NCBI GenBank assembly: GCA_008921705.1
Contig: VFFE01007072.1
Coordinates: 140,057 to 204,056, forward strand
Reading direction: 5' to 3'
From: Burhinus oedicnemus
Taxonomy: Eukaryota > Chordata > Aves > Charadriiformes > Burhinidae
DNA: 64,000 bases
Position 1 is the first letter of the stretch. Every line of letters starts with the position of its first letter. Shown here in pieces: positions 1 to 26,130 of the stretch. Below the pieces are notes generated by a model. The model made no database searches. It was not told the origin of the DNA and was given only the letters and a program-made list of their open reading frames with translations. Position numbers and translations under genes: made by a program.

Positions 1-515
1 AATTAATTTCCCCAAGTTGAGTCTGTTTTGCCTGTGACTGTAATTGGCGAGTGATCTCTCCCTGTCCTTATCTCGACACAGGAGCCTTTCATTCTATTTT
101 CTCTCCCCTGTCCAGCTAGACAGGAGTGATTGAGCAGCTTTGGTAGGCACCTGGCATCCAGCCAGGGTCAACCCACCACAATGGTTTTCTTACAAAAAAC
201 TACTTTTATTAAGTAGCATGAACGATTTAAAATGGAATCATAAAATCAAAGCTTCTTGTATAAGGCATCATAAATATATAGATTGGTTTAATCCAACTGT
301 GTGTGAGAACAGGAGAACCCTCTAATTCAAAGCAGAATGTATATGCAATTTATAAAATGGTGACGGAATAATTTTAAAATCTGTATTTCCAAAGGTTATC
401 ATTTCCCACCTAAGCACAAGATTTCTTACACCAGTTAATGAATCCAAAGTCAAACAGTGTTGGGGAACACACAAATCCTTTCTACATAGCTTGCTTTTAA
501 GTGCTTAGTTCTTAC
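1..515 (-). other. RAD21: RAD21 intron 12 (partial)
   Basis: Intronic sequence downstream of exon 12. It begins with donor GTAAGA at 515 and runs off the window edge. No exon 13 motif (the segment before the winged helix) was found here, so the remaining RAD21 exons lie to the left. Confidence 0.85.
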
Positions 516-12920
<12,405 letters not shown>

Positions 12921-15900
12921 CTAAAACAAAGTGCAAACCTGTAAAGACAAAGGCAATATTTTTTTTGTTTGTTTCTAGAAAATTTTTTATGATGAACATC
13001 CTTGTAAACACACCCTTTATCTGCAGTAAGCAAAGCACATGTTTGCTTTTCAATCATTAAGTCAGACTATTCATATAAAACATTTAAGAAGCCAACACTT
13101 ACAAGTGTTGGCCATGTAATAGCATATATATTTATTGCAGAGGAAATACAAAGCAGAGAGAACAGCAACCAATGACAAAGATATTTACCATCCCACAAGA
13201 TGTTTACATGATTTAAAGATGTTTACCATCCCACAAGAAAAAAAATCTTGAATATATGAAAACTTTATAGTAATGATACCAAACTCATATAATGCAAACA
13301 AACACATCTCAGTTTCTACTCTTAATTCAGTAGCTACTACTATACTATACCAGCATATATTCCACATCATTTCAGTTAAACATTCAGCATTATAAAATAC
13401 ACAATCCTAAACTTTTTGGACTCCACCGTATTTTCTTAAATAGAAAGTACAATTCATTTCTGAACAGACTGCTCTCCATTTCATAATCCTCTCAGTAACA
13501 CTTCATATTTTTTATACAAGTGTTGATAAAAATGGTAAGAAAATTGATTCCATTATTCCAAACTTCCTGAAGATTTCATTTTCTTCTTTCTCCTTCACCA
13601 CAAAAAGATATTTCCTTTTATCTACTTATCTAGTGACTACCTTCTTACGGCTGACAAGATGCCAACATATCAAACCACGGGGAAGCAGAACAGCATGATA
13701 TTTTATGATCTAAACATTCCAATTTCATGCACGAAGTACACATATGATTCAGTTCAACTACAAGTTGAGAGAATAGTTTGCTTTAAAGAGGTAGAAGATT
13801 CTCCACAAACAGCTTGTTCTCCAGCAACATCCTTAACCAGGGAAAAAGAAACGAAACAGAAGAACAGGAGAGATGCAACAGGTGCATTTCAGTTTTTACC
13901 TCCTCTGTGCCTCCAAAAAAACTGCCAGAGGAAGCACAGCAACCTAACAGTAATAAAAGCAGGGCAGTCTAATCTGGGCACACACAGCCAGTGTGAGGAG
14001 CATCAGTTTCTAGCCATAAAAAAACCCCCGGTGTTTCCCAAATGCATGCTAACGCAACTTAGAAGCAAACAGGGAACATGGGGAAACACAAAGCATTGGT
14101 AAACATGACAGCCAGAGAGATTCTCAGGAAGCCAACTCCTAAACCATACCAATTCACTTGTAGGTAAAGAAACAAGTTTCAAAGCAGCTAGGGTAGAGCT
14201 GTTGGTATTTCTAGTGTATGCTTAAAAAAAAAAAAAAAAGGAGTAGCACAATTGTGACTTGTAGAAAAGTAAGTACAGGGCAAGAGAAGCACTGGCATTA
14301 CTGGTTCAGAGGAAGCAAAGCCAACTGCTAGACAGCTGGGTAACAAATGAAAAATTGTAGATCTAGGGGAAGATCTCTGAAAGTAAAGGCTCATGATCTT
14401 GTTTTGTGGGGGGGGGTATTATGTTTTAATAAATAGGAGTTGAAGGATAGGGAAAACTATGTTTGTAGTGGTACCATACTCCATACTTGTACCCAGTCAT
14501 AGGTGTCGATCAACATGCATGATGAAAGCTTTGCATTTCATCTGCATTAAACAGAACAGTTGTTTGGACAACAAAACAGATTACCAAGCTTATCTGTTTT
14601 AATGGCAGACTGGCCACTGATTCTGTTCATAACCAAGAATGGGCACAGTGGAGAGGATTTAAAGGCCACGTTCAGCTTCAGCTTGAGTTAACAAAGCAGA
14701 GAGAAAGGATCAAAACTACTCTTGGGAGTGAAGTTAATAGTGTTGAGTCATAACAAAGCTGCAGATGAACAAAAAGTTAAAATGTCATTTTTGTTTGTTG
14801 AGATTGTGTGGGGGCTAAGGACAGCAGTGCAAAAAGATGGACATGAGCAATGTTTTCTAGGAAGCGCAACAAAACAATTTTGGAAGTCTCCTTGATGAAT
14901 AAAAGTTATCTAACAGAAGGTATTCTGCTCCTCCCCTCGCCCTGTGTTTTTTGAACGACATCACACTGTCTCAAAGGCCAGCAGACAATTCAATCCCTTG
15001 TGCATTTTTAAGGCCTCACAATATTTTGTATATCCAGAGGCATAACTTTGCAGCACAGCATTTTGATATCTTGAGTTGCCACCACAACCATGCACTGTTC
15101 TGGTAACAGCAGGCCTGTAAATTACCCCTAAATATGAGGAACAGGGAAAAACACAAACATACAGTTAACAAAACCACTTGTATTACTCTGCTAAAAACTT
15201 CCAACAACAGTTGCAAAAGAATCTATTTTGATTCATGGAGTTTGGCACAATTATTCACCAGTGTTTTACAAACATTAAAATATGTAGCATGGGCTTCACA
15301 AAACTTCCAACATACAGTTAACTGTAAGCCTGAAAACATACTGAAGATTTTCTGTTAAGTGTGAAACATACTATTTGGACAAGTCAGACAGAAACAACTT
15401 ACCACTTTGTATCACAGATACCAAGGGTAATGCAAGCATAAGACAAACAACTATCTAAGATATCCAAGAGAAAGCAAGGTTCCCAAAAAAACTGAGGTTA
15501 TCAGGATGACATCAAGGCTTATGATTTGACAGCCTTCCCCCCCCCCCCTTTTTTTTTTTTAAACAGACACATTGTTAACTTCTTTCTGTCTTTTAAAGAA
15601 GCAACAATCCAAGTCAAAGTAGTCCCTGTAAGGGGGATTGACATATGTGAATGGGTTTCAAAACATATGCTTTGTTAGCAATTAAAGCAAAGAAGAGAGG
15701 CTGAAAACCACTACACCAAGGGAAGGCACAGAAACAGTGAGTGGTCACCTGTGTTTGTGGCGTTTCCTAGGTCTGACTACCACTCAGTACCGGAGTTATG
15801 GATCAAACCCAAAACTTGATTCTGAGACTAATGAGAAGATTATACTACATGTGCAGGGTACTTAAACTTTTGAAGTGAATCAGAATCAAAAATAACTAGC

Positions 15901-18900
15901 TTCTGACAGAGGTCATCTGTTTCCCTTCAGCCATTAATGAAGCCTTGACACAGCAAAATGCATGAAGAGAAACAGTGACAATCAGACTACAGACAGTTTT
16001 TAAAGTCTGTTTTAACCTGAACTGTTATTAACAGATACTACTTCTACTCACCAAGCCACTAATTTCCTATGTCATAATATGAGTCTCTGTCACTTCCAAA
16101 TTCCAGCAAATGCTCTGTGTGGCAATATCTGGGTTACAGCAACTGTACAAATCCCACCTTCATGGTTCTGAGCTGCAGCAGTTCAGCTACTGTTGTTTAG
16201 AGCATCAGCACAATTGCCTAAAGCAGGCCTCAATGGTTGCTCGCATCTTCTCTGCATTTTTTTTTTTCTTTCTTTTCAGATAATCCTTTTCCTTACTTCA
16301 GGTTTTTTGTCTGATCTTTAATTCATATGTCAGTATGCTGATGCAGTGGCATAAAAGGAAGAGAGACTTTTTGGCATAATTCAAGACTGGGATGAACGTT
16401 AAAAGAACTAAGAGTTTCTTGGAGTGGCAGGATGCTCACGTAGACATGTAAAACATATGTCATTGGCTGCAAAAGCAACTCATAAGAATCCTCAGAAGAA
16501 AAAGGGTAGCTGATGGCTCTTAAAAGACTGGTAGGGTAAAATATAGAATCATAGACTCACATAGTTTGGGTTGGAAGGGGCCTTTAAAGGTCACCTAGTC
16601 CAACCTCCATGCAACAAGCAGGGACATCTTCAATTAGATCAGCACTGTTAATTAATACAACTATTAATTTTTGAAATTGACTGGATATGAACCAGGACCT
16701 TAAAACTTGTTCTAAGAACTTACTCATTTTTCTGTCTTGCTTGCACTGCTCTGAAGCAGAAATAATATGTACTCACACAAGACCAGGTGGGACCAAATCC
16801 TGCCAAACTGTACTTTTAAAAGACTTTAAACTTGATTTTAATTAACTTTTCATTTGCTTCAATGTGCCACAACTGTCTTCAGGTTCTTCTGCCTAAATTG
16901 GTCCTCAACAATTGCATAATCTTATTATTAACATTGTGCTTTCTGTAGAAGTGTAAAAAAAGGCTATAATTCTGTATACAAAGTAACTGAACACAAAGTG
17001 AAATAATGTGGACAGTACACAGGGTCTGATCCAGAATATGCCTGTTCCATTCTCCTATCTGAGTATCTAGTAATTGATCCTCCCAAAGAAGCAGCAAGAA
17101 AATTGGTTAGATGCTACTTATTAATTTAATCTTAACCATCAATTCACAAATATAAAGTCTTAAAATCCTTCCAGATGTGAGAATGGCTAAGCATTTAAAG
17201 TCTGAAAAACACCCCTACATAGCTTGAGTCCCATCCTTCAAGACATTCAGAAAGAAACTTAATGAACTAACAGTTGACAATAATATTGCAGACAACAGAT
17301 ACAATATTCACTATATTTTAATTTGACTGTGGTTCACTCTAGCCCATGAAATCCACTTGCCTGTTACTCTGCTAGGTCACGTTATGCATACACACACCAG
17401 TTCATAGGTTAAGTTCAGTGTTCAATTTGTTTTATTGTCACCTAATTTTGTTCCTGTTGTAAGGCTGCTCCAGAACCACATTCATCCACTGATCAAGCAG
17501 ACAACTTCCATACTACAGTTTAAAAATCAGCCAGTCATTTTAATTCATTTGTTCTTAAACTATCCTTCAATCTCTCTTCTCTGCTGGTGCCCCCTCTACA
17601 CACATTTTCTTCCTATGCTGTCTCTGTTTCTGTTTTGCTAAGCCAAGCCAGCCCTGGATGGTCTGGGGATGAGTGAGCTCACCCTGTGCACCTGCAGCAG
17701 TCCAAGCTGGTCCTGGCCAGACTTCAGAAGTCCGCAAGGACTACCCTGACCCTGCAACTGTACTTTGAGTTCTTCAGTTTTACTTTATAATCCTTCACCA
17801 TACAGTCCTTCTAAAATGTCTAAAACTTCCCTGCTGCAGGCACTTACTAATGTTGTTTCACTAGCAGGTTTCATTAGTACAATGAACACCTGGTGCCACT
17901 AAAAAAAAAAGAAAATAGAATTCATCACAGTACCAGTCTTCACTATTCCACTAACAACTCCTTACTCCAATGTCTCTTTTCAGCACTACCTTATTTTGTC
18001 TCCTTTCTTCAACCACCTTTGTAATTCTCTGGTTAATCCACATTTTTCTGAATTCTAATATATTTCTTTGTGGCACCTGCAGCTTTACTGAAGTTCACTG
18101 ACAAGTGACCTCAATTTCTTATGTCCACAAAATCAATTATTGAAAAGATGAAATTGAACTAGTTCAACTTGACATATTTTTGATAAATGCATACAGCATT
18201 TTCCATTTGTCTCCAGGTCATGGTTTTTCCATCAACATTTTTTCTGAAATCCTACAGCTGAAGTTGCACTACCAGGTCTGTAATTGCTCAAAACACACCT
18301 CTCCTTTACAGGAGCTGCATTCACTGTTCTCCAATTACAATCTACTACACACCTACATAATCAAATTGCTAGAACCAGTGCCCCACTAAAGTTACCAATT
18401 CAAAAGGCAGATCACGCACAATTATTCTACAGAGTTTGACATTATTGAACCCTATGAACACTGTTGCTCCACCAACTCCATTTTCATATCTAAACTTCAG
18501 CAGGTACCCTTCCCTTGCCCCTACGTCCAATCATACAGTGGAAAAGAATCTTTTTAATTTTAGGCCCTATCTTGATTATCCCAACCTGTTTTGCGCAATT
18601 CCAGTTCCAAGTCAAACTAATACACTTGTAGAACCTATGTATTAACACACTCCTTAAATGTACATAAGCTGAATAAGAGAATTCCTTATGCTACTCCATC
18701 TTTTGCAGCAGTTATTCCTCTGCACTGTTCACCTAAAAAGCCTAAATGTAAAAAACCTAACTTTCTAATATTTTGCCTCAAAGAAGTTAAATTCATGTAT
18801 TAACTGAGGCAACTATTCTCATCTCTGTGGGAAATCCCATGATATCAGCAACCCTGATAGCAAGACAAGACTAATTAAATTGTGTGGTAATTTAAGTTTA

Positions 18901-20213
18901 TTGTAGGTCTAACTTTTTGCTCCTCCTTTTAATCCTGCACACTGACTTCCTCTCCAGTTAAAACTTTGTGTTTCCAAGTTTCACAGAATGTAAAATACTT
19001 ACAAATGAATCTTCACAAAATAAAATGCAAGCCTGGCCCTACTAATGCTTTGATGTTTCCCCACTTTTCATGTATTGAGTTTTACTGAGGAAAAGATTAA
19101 TGAAAGCATATGCTTATTGCACACATTCACGCAATATGGGCCTAAATGATAACTTCTCCAAATTTACAGTATCTTCTTCCGTGTGTCTAAGTTTAATGAA
19201 AAGCCACTTTCACTGAAACAGTGCCATGCCAGTATGTCACAGGGACCCCAAACTTCCTTTGTTGTTGATAAAAAACTAACACCTTGTTTTATATTGAACA
19301 GAAGCCTTTAATTCAGGATCAGAGAGAAATCTTAAAAACTATAGGAAGATTTATATCAGCGTTCATAGGAGCTGCTAGAGTAAGATCTTAATTCTTCAAG
19401 AGGCAGGCATTTTTAAATGGGTCTTTTATTTGCAGATCAACAGTCGCAGCGCCCAGAAGCTAGATCATATGTTACTAGTGAGGACTGCGAGAACATCCAG
19501 CAGTCTGCTTTGTCCAAGTCAGAACTTAAATTACATTAGAAAATAAGAGATGGGCTGATGAAACTTTGCTCCTCTCCCCCTTCCCAGACTGCAACAGCCC
19601 CGCAGCTACCCCGGTCCTTTTACCAACCACCAGCTGGGGATCTGTTACGTTATTCCGGCCACCAGGCCCCCCCCCCCCCCGCTCCCTCGGCTCCCCCATG
19701 AACCGGCTCTCCCGTGGAAGCGGGGAGGTCACCGCCCTTCTGCGCGTGTGACCGCTCCAGGCTTACAGACCGTCCCCTCCACGAACCGCCCCCCCCCTCC
19801 GCCCCGGGGCTCTGTCCCTGCCGCCGCCAGGACGCAGAAGGAGGCCCCGCTGCGCCCGACCTCGCCGCAGGTCACCCCAACCACCCGGCCTCGCGCCCCC
19901 GGCCCCCAGCCCCGGCCCCGCCGCAGGGCCCCGGGCCGGCCCTGCTGCCCTGCCGAGGAGTCCCGGGCGGCGCCGCGCACCGAGCTGCCAGGCGGGCCCT
20001 CCCCTCCCGCTTCCACTCTCCTGCCCCCGCCGGGAGGGCTCGGCCTAAAGCCGGCGCGGCCGTGCCCAGCCGCAGGGGGCCGGCAGCCAAGCCCGAGTAG
20101 GCCGGCAGCGCCCCGAGAGCCAGGCTGCGGCTGGCCCCCGCCATGCCTCTTCGGACGGCTGCAGCGAGCCGGGGCGACCGACGGGAGCGTGGGCGGCTAG
20201 AGCCGCTCCTTAC
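12921..20213 (-). other. RAD21: RAD21 intron 1 (about 7.3 kb)
   Basis: The largest RAD21 intron in the window, between the untranslated first exon and the start-codon exon. It contains a short CR1 3' end at 16543-16650, a C12/T12 homopolymer junction near 15537-15560, an A run near 14223, a G9 run near 14408, and the inner part of the CpG island above 19,590. The lower edge depends on which of two exon 2 acceptors is used. Confidence 0.83.
16543..16650 (-). mobile_element. CR1 LINE 3' end, short
   Basis: It begins on the plus strand with ATAGAATCATAG and continues GGGTTGGAAGGGGCCTTTAA, then GGTCACCTAGTCCAACC and AGGGACATCTTCAA. That is the reverse complement of the CR1 3' terminus. Only about 100 bp remain. 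It lies in RAD21 intron 1, in the sense orientation of the gene. Confidence 0.88.
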
Positions 20214-20960
20214 CCTGGTCCGGTGCAGGTGGAAGGTGTTGCGGCGGCTGGCGAGGCTGGGCTCGGTAACCGCTCCGCTCCTCCTCCGAGCCGAGCCGCT
20301 CACTCAAACAAACAAGATGGCGGCCGCAGCCCTTCCTGCCGCCCAAACCGGCCGTTCAAATCGGCAGGATGTTTACTGTTAAAATGCCCCCTCCTCCCCC
20401 CGCGCCGCCCCGCCGCCCACTGCGCCTGCGCCACGGGCCGCGAGGAGGCGGGCGGCCAGTGGGAACGGGCCAGCTGCGCATGCGTCCGCCGCTGGGGGGG
20501 AAGGGGCGGGGCAGGGGGAGGGGGGATGACGGCAGGTCGGATGAGTGACACCGGCACGCGGGCCTCGTGAGGGGCGGAGCCAAGGCAGGGTGGGGGTAAC
20601 TGCGCCTGCGGGGGAGCGGCGGGAGGCGGAAGTGGCTGTTGGGCTGGAGCGTGGTTACCATGGCAGCGCGCGGGTGGCGGGGCGGGCCCCGCTCGCAGGC
20701 CCGGCCCTGTCGCCCTGCCCTGTGGCGGCGATGCGGCCTGTCGCGGAGCCTGGCACGGGGACGGGGCCTTGTCCAGGGGTCCAGGCAGCCTGGCGGGCCG
20801 GGCAGGCTGCTTGCGGTGTGCCGGTGTGCCTGAGCGGGACTGCGCGCCCCGGGGTGCTGCGTGGTTGGGCCCAGCATGGGGACGCCGTTCGGTCGGGGGT
20901 GCATAGCACAGGCTTCGAGTCCAGCCCGGGCTGCATGTGGTGCTCAGTACTCTTGTTACC
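19590..20960. promoter_or_regulatory. CpG-island promoter of RAD21, possibly bidirectional
   Basis: GC content and CpG density rise sharply here against AT-rich flanks. Visible motifs are a YY1-type AAGATGGCGGC at 20314-20324, a palindromic NRF1 site TGCGCATGCG at 20475-20484, NRF1-like TGCGCCTGCG at 20421 and 20601, an Sp1 GC box GGGGCGGGG at 20503-20511, and an ETS/GABP site CGGAAGTG at 20627-20634. No TATA box was seen. The island extends about 600 bp beyond RAD21 exon 1 in the outward direction, which would suit divergent transcription; human RAD21 has an antisense RNA there. Open frames in the island on both strands look like composition artefacts. Confidence 0.9.
20214..20330 (-). other. 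RAD21: RAD21 non-coding exon 1 (5' UTR), upper end approximate
   Basis: On the minus strand the GC-rich sequence ends in CACCGGACCAGG followed by a consensus donor GTAAGG at 20213-20208. This is the expected untranslated first exon, because the start codon lies in exon 2. The transcription start cannot be read directly. I place it near the YY1-type motif around 20,320 since such motifs usually sit within tens of bases of the start in housekeeping genes. Confidence 0.7.
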
Positions 20961-23900
20961 CAGCAAACAAAAAGCACTGCCTTGGAGGTGACTCTGAATT
21001 TTTCGTTAACTTGTTTTAAAACAAAAGGCTGTCCTTTAAAACAAACATGCTTTTTTTACAGCCTGCTTCCTTAAAGAGCTTAACCCACCAGGTCTTTCTG
21101 AGCTTTGCAGCTTGCTCCTGCTATGTGGGACACTGCAGGTGTTTCTTTTATGCTGTGGGGGTGTTTGCTGGCTAGGTTGGGAACAACTTGATTTCAACAG
21201 GACTTAGAAAGGTTTTCTTGTTTCTAATTTGCTAATTATGATAGCCACCTGTGCTGTAACAGGGAACTGTGACTGCAACTGGACTTACACAGAAGGAATC
21301 AATGACTAGGTGAAAGGAATGGAAAGGGAAATCAAGGAGGCTGGTTTGGGCAGTAGGATTTTTTGGTCTTCTCTCTGAGGCACTAGGAAGTCTGAAGCTA
21401 CGAGTATGTAAAATAATATTCTGGATCAACAACAAACAGTCTTTAGCCTAAAAAGACCCAAAATACAAAAGCTTTATAACCTCTCAGAAATAATATTTTT
21501 TGGGTAATGGGGCATCAGTTTACAAAAATAATATTAGAATACCAAGAAAATCTGCCTGCCAAGGGTTTAAGAAGTATTACTATTAAGAAGTATTGCTATT
21601 TGTGACACTCATAATATATATTAGTGAATGGTAACATAAACAAATAATATATAAAAACATCCAGGCCCAGACTCCCGATTCTCTTTCTTCAGATTCAATT
21701 TTGCAGATTTCAGCATTCATTTTTGTTCATACTGTCTCACTAGAACCTTTATTCAGAATAAAAATTGATTCTCCGTATGCCCCAGATGGAGTTCTGGTAG
21801 GTATACTAATGTTTCAAGGTGTTTTTTTCTGCGAGAAAACATCTGCTGTATCACCACTATTTATTCCTTGCTCGATCCCCATACGAAATGAGTTAGTGGT
21901 CCAGGCGTTGAACCAGGGAGTGTCTAGGCTACAGGCCATTGGACCACTGATTAGAAACTTAAATTAGTTTAACAGTGCTGATATACTAGATTGCATCAAA
22001 TCTGCCAAAAGTGTGGACCAGCAAAGATGCTTTGTTTGCTGCTATAGGAAAACAACCATTCACGGGGGTAAAAAAAAAAGACACATCAGTAAAGTGATCG
22101 CATAACTGTGTGACTCAGAAATCTAAACTCTTCATACCCTGACCCACATTATTACTGAAAAATCTATAGCATAGCCTTGCTTTGGCTCTTGCTGTGCTGA
22201 GTACTTGTCTCAGTTGCATGCATTTTAATAAGAAATCCTTCTTTCCCTATCTCAACAGACAGCATTAATGGCTTTTGGCCAAAATTGCTTTTCTAGCTAG
22301 TATCGGCCAGTGTGTGCTGGTTGCCTGTCTAGACACCCTTTTTTAATTGTCACTACTATTTTCTTAATTATTGCCCATTTTTTCCATAAAATAATTAAAA
22401 ATGGGTCTCAGATATTTTTTTTCTTGTGCTCTAGACTGTTTGAGCAAGCAATTCTGTCTATAAAAAACATCCTTTTGAAACCAAAACTAGGATGCTTAAA
22501 GTTAAGTTTTCGGTAATACCTACCTTTCGGTAAAAGCACAAAGCTGGTACATAGGTCCAGTCCTTTCTAGATGATTCTCTGTAGTCAGATTTTGCAGTTC
22601 TTCCAAAGTTTAGTTTCCAGTCTTTCCATACTTAGTTATTATATGGCTTTAAAAGTGCATACTTCAAAGAAGCAAGTATATGCAAATCCCGGAGAGTTTA
22701 TACTCTAAATTTGGCTCAATTTAAATCTAAAGGATTTGAATTGTTATCACATCTGTTTCTCACGGCAGTATGTGACTACTGTGAAGATCAGTCTGTAATC
22801 TTGTCCTCTAATTTATTCTTGAATGTGTTCTAAAATGATGCCAGTCTAATTTAATATGGCTTATTTTTTCCAAGGTCTTTTAGTTTGATACTTTTCTGCT
22901 TCATCTAACAAGAATGCTTCCTTCCATCAAAATTAAAATCAAGACAGTTCTTTTGCATGGTCCAATACTAAGGTTAATTGCCCGATATAAAAATGTTTCA
23001 TTTTTATTGTGGAGATGAACGCACGTTGTGAGTAAGTTGATATTTAAATTTTGGCATAATTTTCAGATATTCTGCTAAAAATTAAAACAATTATAGTACA
23101 GTAAACAAGGAAGACCAAAATACAGTGTACTGGAACCCATGTCAGTTGAGTTCCATCCATGGACCTATCAGTTTTAAGGAACATAAATGAGCTCTCTTCA
23201 TTATTAATCATATATTAAATTATTGCATGACTCCTTCAAATGTGTATGATTAAGTCAAATATTTTTCAATGGTAGTCTTTTGCACTTTGGTTCTCACGAA
23301 GATCAATTCTTAAAAAAAAAAAAAAATTCTCCATTACTAATGTTTATTTATAATTTCCTTATCACTCAGATTGGAAAGTGCCCTGTATGTCCTGGCCTGA
23401 GATAGTGTAACTCATCTTCCTGCCCCAATTTTTTTTTTTTTCTAAAGAACTACCACAAGAAAAGAAGCACACTGTTTGATTTGTATGCAGCACTCAGTAC
23501 TTTGCTGAATTTCTCCTCTGGCTCTGCTTAGACACATGCATTCCAGATGGTACTTAGAAAAGCAAGTTTGTGACTATTATGTACACGCTTGCTGGCATAT
23601 AGCAGATCACATTATGCAGTGACATTTAGAAAGAAACTAAGGCAAAAAACATATTTTCGTTTCCAGCTTTGGTCAAGTGTCTGTATCAGGCAACATACCC
23701 ATGATTTTCCAGTGCAGAAGGACTTAGTTCATATATAAATAACTTTCTCTTAGGAGAAAGGACAACATGTTGTAATTCCTTTTGAATAACTAAAGTAATC
23801 ATTTTTCCCTGATAAACATTTTCCCTTGAAATTTGAGACCCAGATCCTCTCTTAAGTCACACACCCATTTTCCTGTTCCTTCCAATCTAAGTTATTTTGC

Positions 23901-24619
23901 CCAGTCGCTTCAAAGTACTAGCAATGTGGTTGCCAGATAAATTGGTTTTTTGAGCCATCAAAGAAGAAATTCAGGACAGTCACAGTCATGCTTCTATCAC
24001 ATGAAGTACAAGTAAATTGATCAGAACCTGTGTACTCTAAAAACTTCAACACTTCAAGGCAGATAATCCAAAGTTTGTCCAATATGTTGGACCTTCTCTG
24101 AGGAAGAATTTCAGCCTCTGTTAACAGCAAGTCAGCTCTGCTGCAGCTGTATAGGAGAGCGGGAGGTGCTGGAAAGGGACCTCCTACTGCACGTGCACAT
24201 GGACAGAAGTTTGCAACTGTAAGCCACAACTGCCTTCAGGTGATTCATAGGTGTAATGGTTTCTGAAGCTGGCATTCAGCTGCCACCACCAAATCAGCAC
24301 AGTCCTCTGTTCTAAACATTAGAAGACAAACATTTGCACACTAGCTGGTACTTTAGACTTCCTATTTTCAGTATGGGACACCTGGCACAGATCCCATGCG
24401 AAGTACTTGAAAGATGGGAATAACTGAAAACATTGCATTCTTGCCCTTCGGCTTTTTGTTCACAATACATCCTTTTGCCAGTAGCTCCGGGCAGAAAGGT
24501 TTCATATTTGCTGGGAATTCTTTACGTGGCAAGTCAAAGATGTTTCCTACCACTTTATTTCGTGTGAGGAACACAAAGAGATATAACTGAGGCAAAAAAA
24601 AAGGTCTAGATTTGTGAAA
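20961..24619. other. Intergenic, no gene recognised
   Basis: AT-rich sequence between the RAD21 CpG island and the solo LTR. It holds small homopolymer runs (for example near 23,312 and 23,429) and short local duplications near 21,569-21,600. No coding exon, RNA or repeat family could be supported. Confidence 0.7.
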
Positions 24620-24623
24620 TTGT

Positions 24624-25067
24624 TGTCCCAAATCTGGGTTCTTTACCCGGTGTGCAAGCCAATAACACACAGAGCAGAGGTATTACCAAGTTTATTCCAT
24701 TAATATGCAGAAGTGAAGTGCTCATCCCAAAATGGGAGCACACCTTAGTTTCAAAAATCTCCGCTTTTATACATTGATTATTACATATTCAAACAATTAA
24801 TACATATTCATTGTTATTCTCGTTAATGATTGGTCAAGACTTCTTCACTTCCCATGTAAATTAGTGTGCAGACTCTGCCTTCTTCCATTGTTCTCTTTTA
24901 GGTAGGTAGTCAATGAGTCGGTGGTCGCGATCTTCCCCTGCCAAAATTACCTTTTACCTGCTTCTCCTCTAATCTTGGCAGTTCCAGGAGGTTTTCTCGG
25001 TTTGCTGACCAGGCCTACAGTTCATCACTCTCTTGTCAGGAATATCCTACTTATCAACAAAGCTACA
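24624..25067 (-). mobile_element. Solo LTR of an endogenous retrovirus
   Basis: On the minus strand the element runs from TGTAGC (25067) to GGGACA (24624), giving TGT...ACA ends, and is flanked by TTGT on both sides (24620-24623 and 25068-25071 in plus-strand terms). It has a TATA-type TGTATAAAAGC near 24,770 and AATAAA near 24,700, in the order U3-R-U5 expected of an LTR. No gag, pol or env remnant lies beside it, so it is a solo LTR left by recombination. A 4-bp duplication fits gammaretrovirus-like (class I) integration, but the family is not assigned. Confidence 0.75.
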
Positions 25068-25071
25068 TTGT

Positions 25072-25677
25072 CTAGTGGTTAGTTCCTTAATTGAATCGTA
25101 GATAAATCATGTCTAGTTACTATTTCTCTATTTTAATACTAGGTAAATAATTAAATAGGGTTGGGGCAGTATAGAGGACTTTAGCAGCAGCAGGTTTCCT
25201 TGGTTGCTTCAATTACATTTTACATTTCATGTTTCTAGTTAATATCAATTTTACTACAATAAAATTGCAATGGAAATTCAGCTCTTGACATTTGCTAATA
25301 CTGGATAGGTGGAATGTTGTTAAGATCTGATACAGCAAATCATGCACCACATAATCAGTACAAATAAACTTGTTTGTATTGGGGTTTTCAAAGTCTCTGT
25401 AATTTTTTTTCTTAGAATGAAAAGGAATTTTTCCCAGCTCAGGAGAAATGGTATAAGAATTTCAAATTGCCTGTAGACTCATCATTCTTATACTGACCTT
25501 TTTGACTCAATTACCTATCAGCCCGCTTCTGCTGAATAATTTTTAAAAGATTTAATTTTTTGTTGTTATTCAAGAAGAAAACTTTGCAAGCATCCTCCCT
25601 TTCTCTTCCTAACACATTTTGTTTCCAGTAAACTGAAATATGTGTTTAGCCATTTGTAATATTCATTTTCTGGAAAG

Positions 25678-25713
<36 letters not shown>

Positions 25714-26130
25714 GTTTATCAGATGAAGATTTTCTTGCATACTGGAGCTTAATAGGTTTCAAATTCAACCAATAAACACCACTAATGCTTTCTTGGACTG
25801 GAAGGTTTCAACTTGCTGCTCAGTTGCAGTCTTTGTTCTCTCCTGTATTCTGTTACACTCGTCACACACATTTCTACCTTTCTCCTCCCAACCTGGAATT
25901 TGTGGTCATTTTTAACTCCTGAAGTTGATCAGAAGGGTGGAACTGTTGAGGAGGCTGGCTGGTAATGGATGGTCCAGGGAAAAGAACACAGGGACAGCTC
26001 TGCAGGGAAGGGAGAGGCTGAAGGCAAGCGTCGGAAATACAAAATAAACGTAGATTTTTAAATGTATTATTAGTCAAAACTACCGACTTTATACATACCT
26101 TGAGTGCTGATGCTCTACAGCATTTTAATT
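25072..26130. other. Intergenic, no gene recognised
   Basis: AT-rich spacer between the solo LTR and a CR1 fragment. Its only distinctive content is a run of 26 T at 25680-25705. Confidence 0.75.

Noticed and set aside
13659..14102. 147-codon plus-strand open frame in RAD21 intron 1
   Set aside because: Antisense within an intron, no family resemblance, no initiation or splice context.
19714..20991. Long overlapping open frames on both strands (up to 225 codons)
   Set aside because: They lie in the CpG island, where stop codons are scarce; the translations are Pro/Ala/Arg/Gly-rich on every frame and not protein-like.
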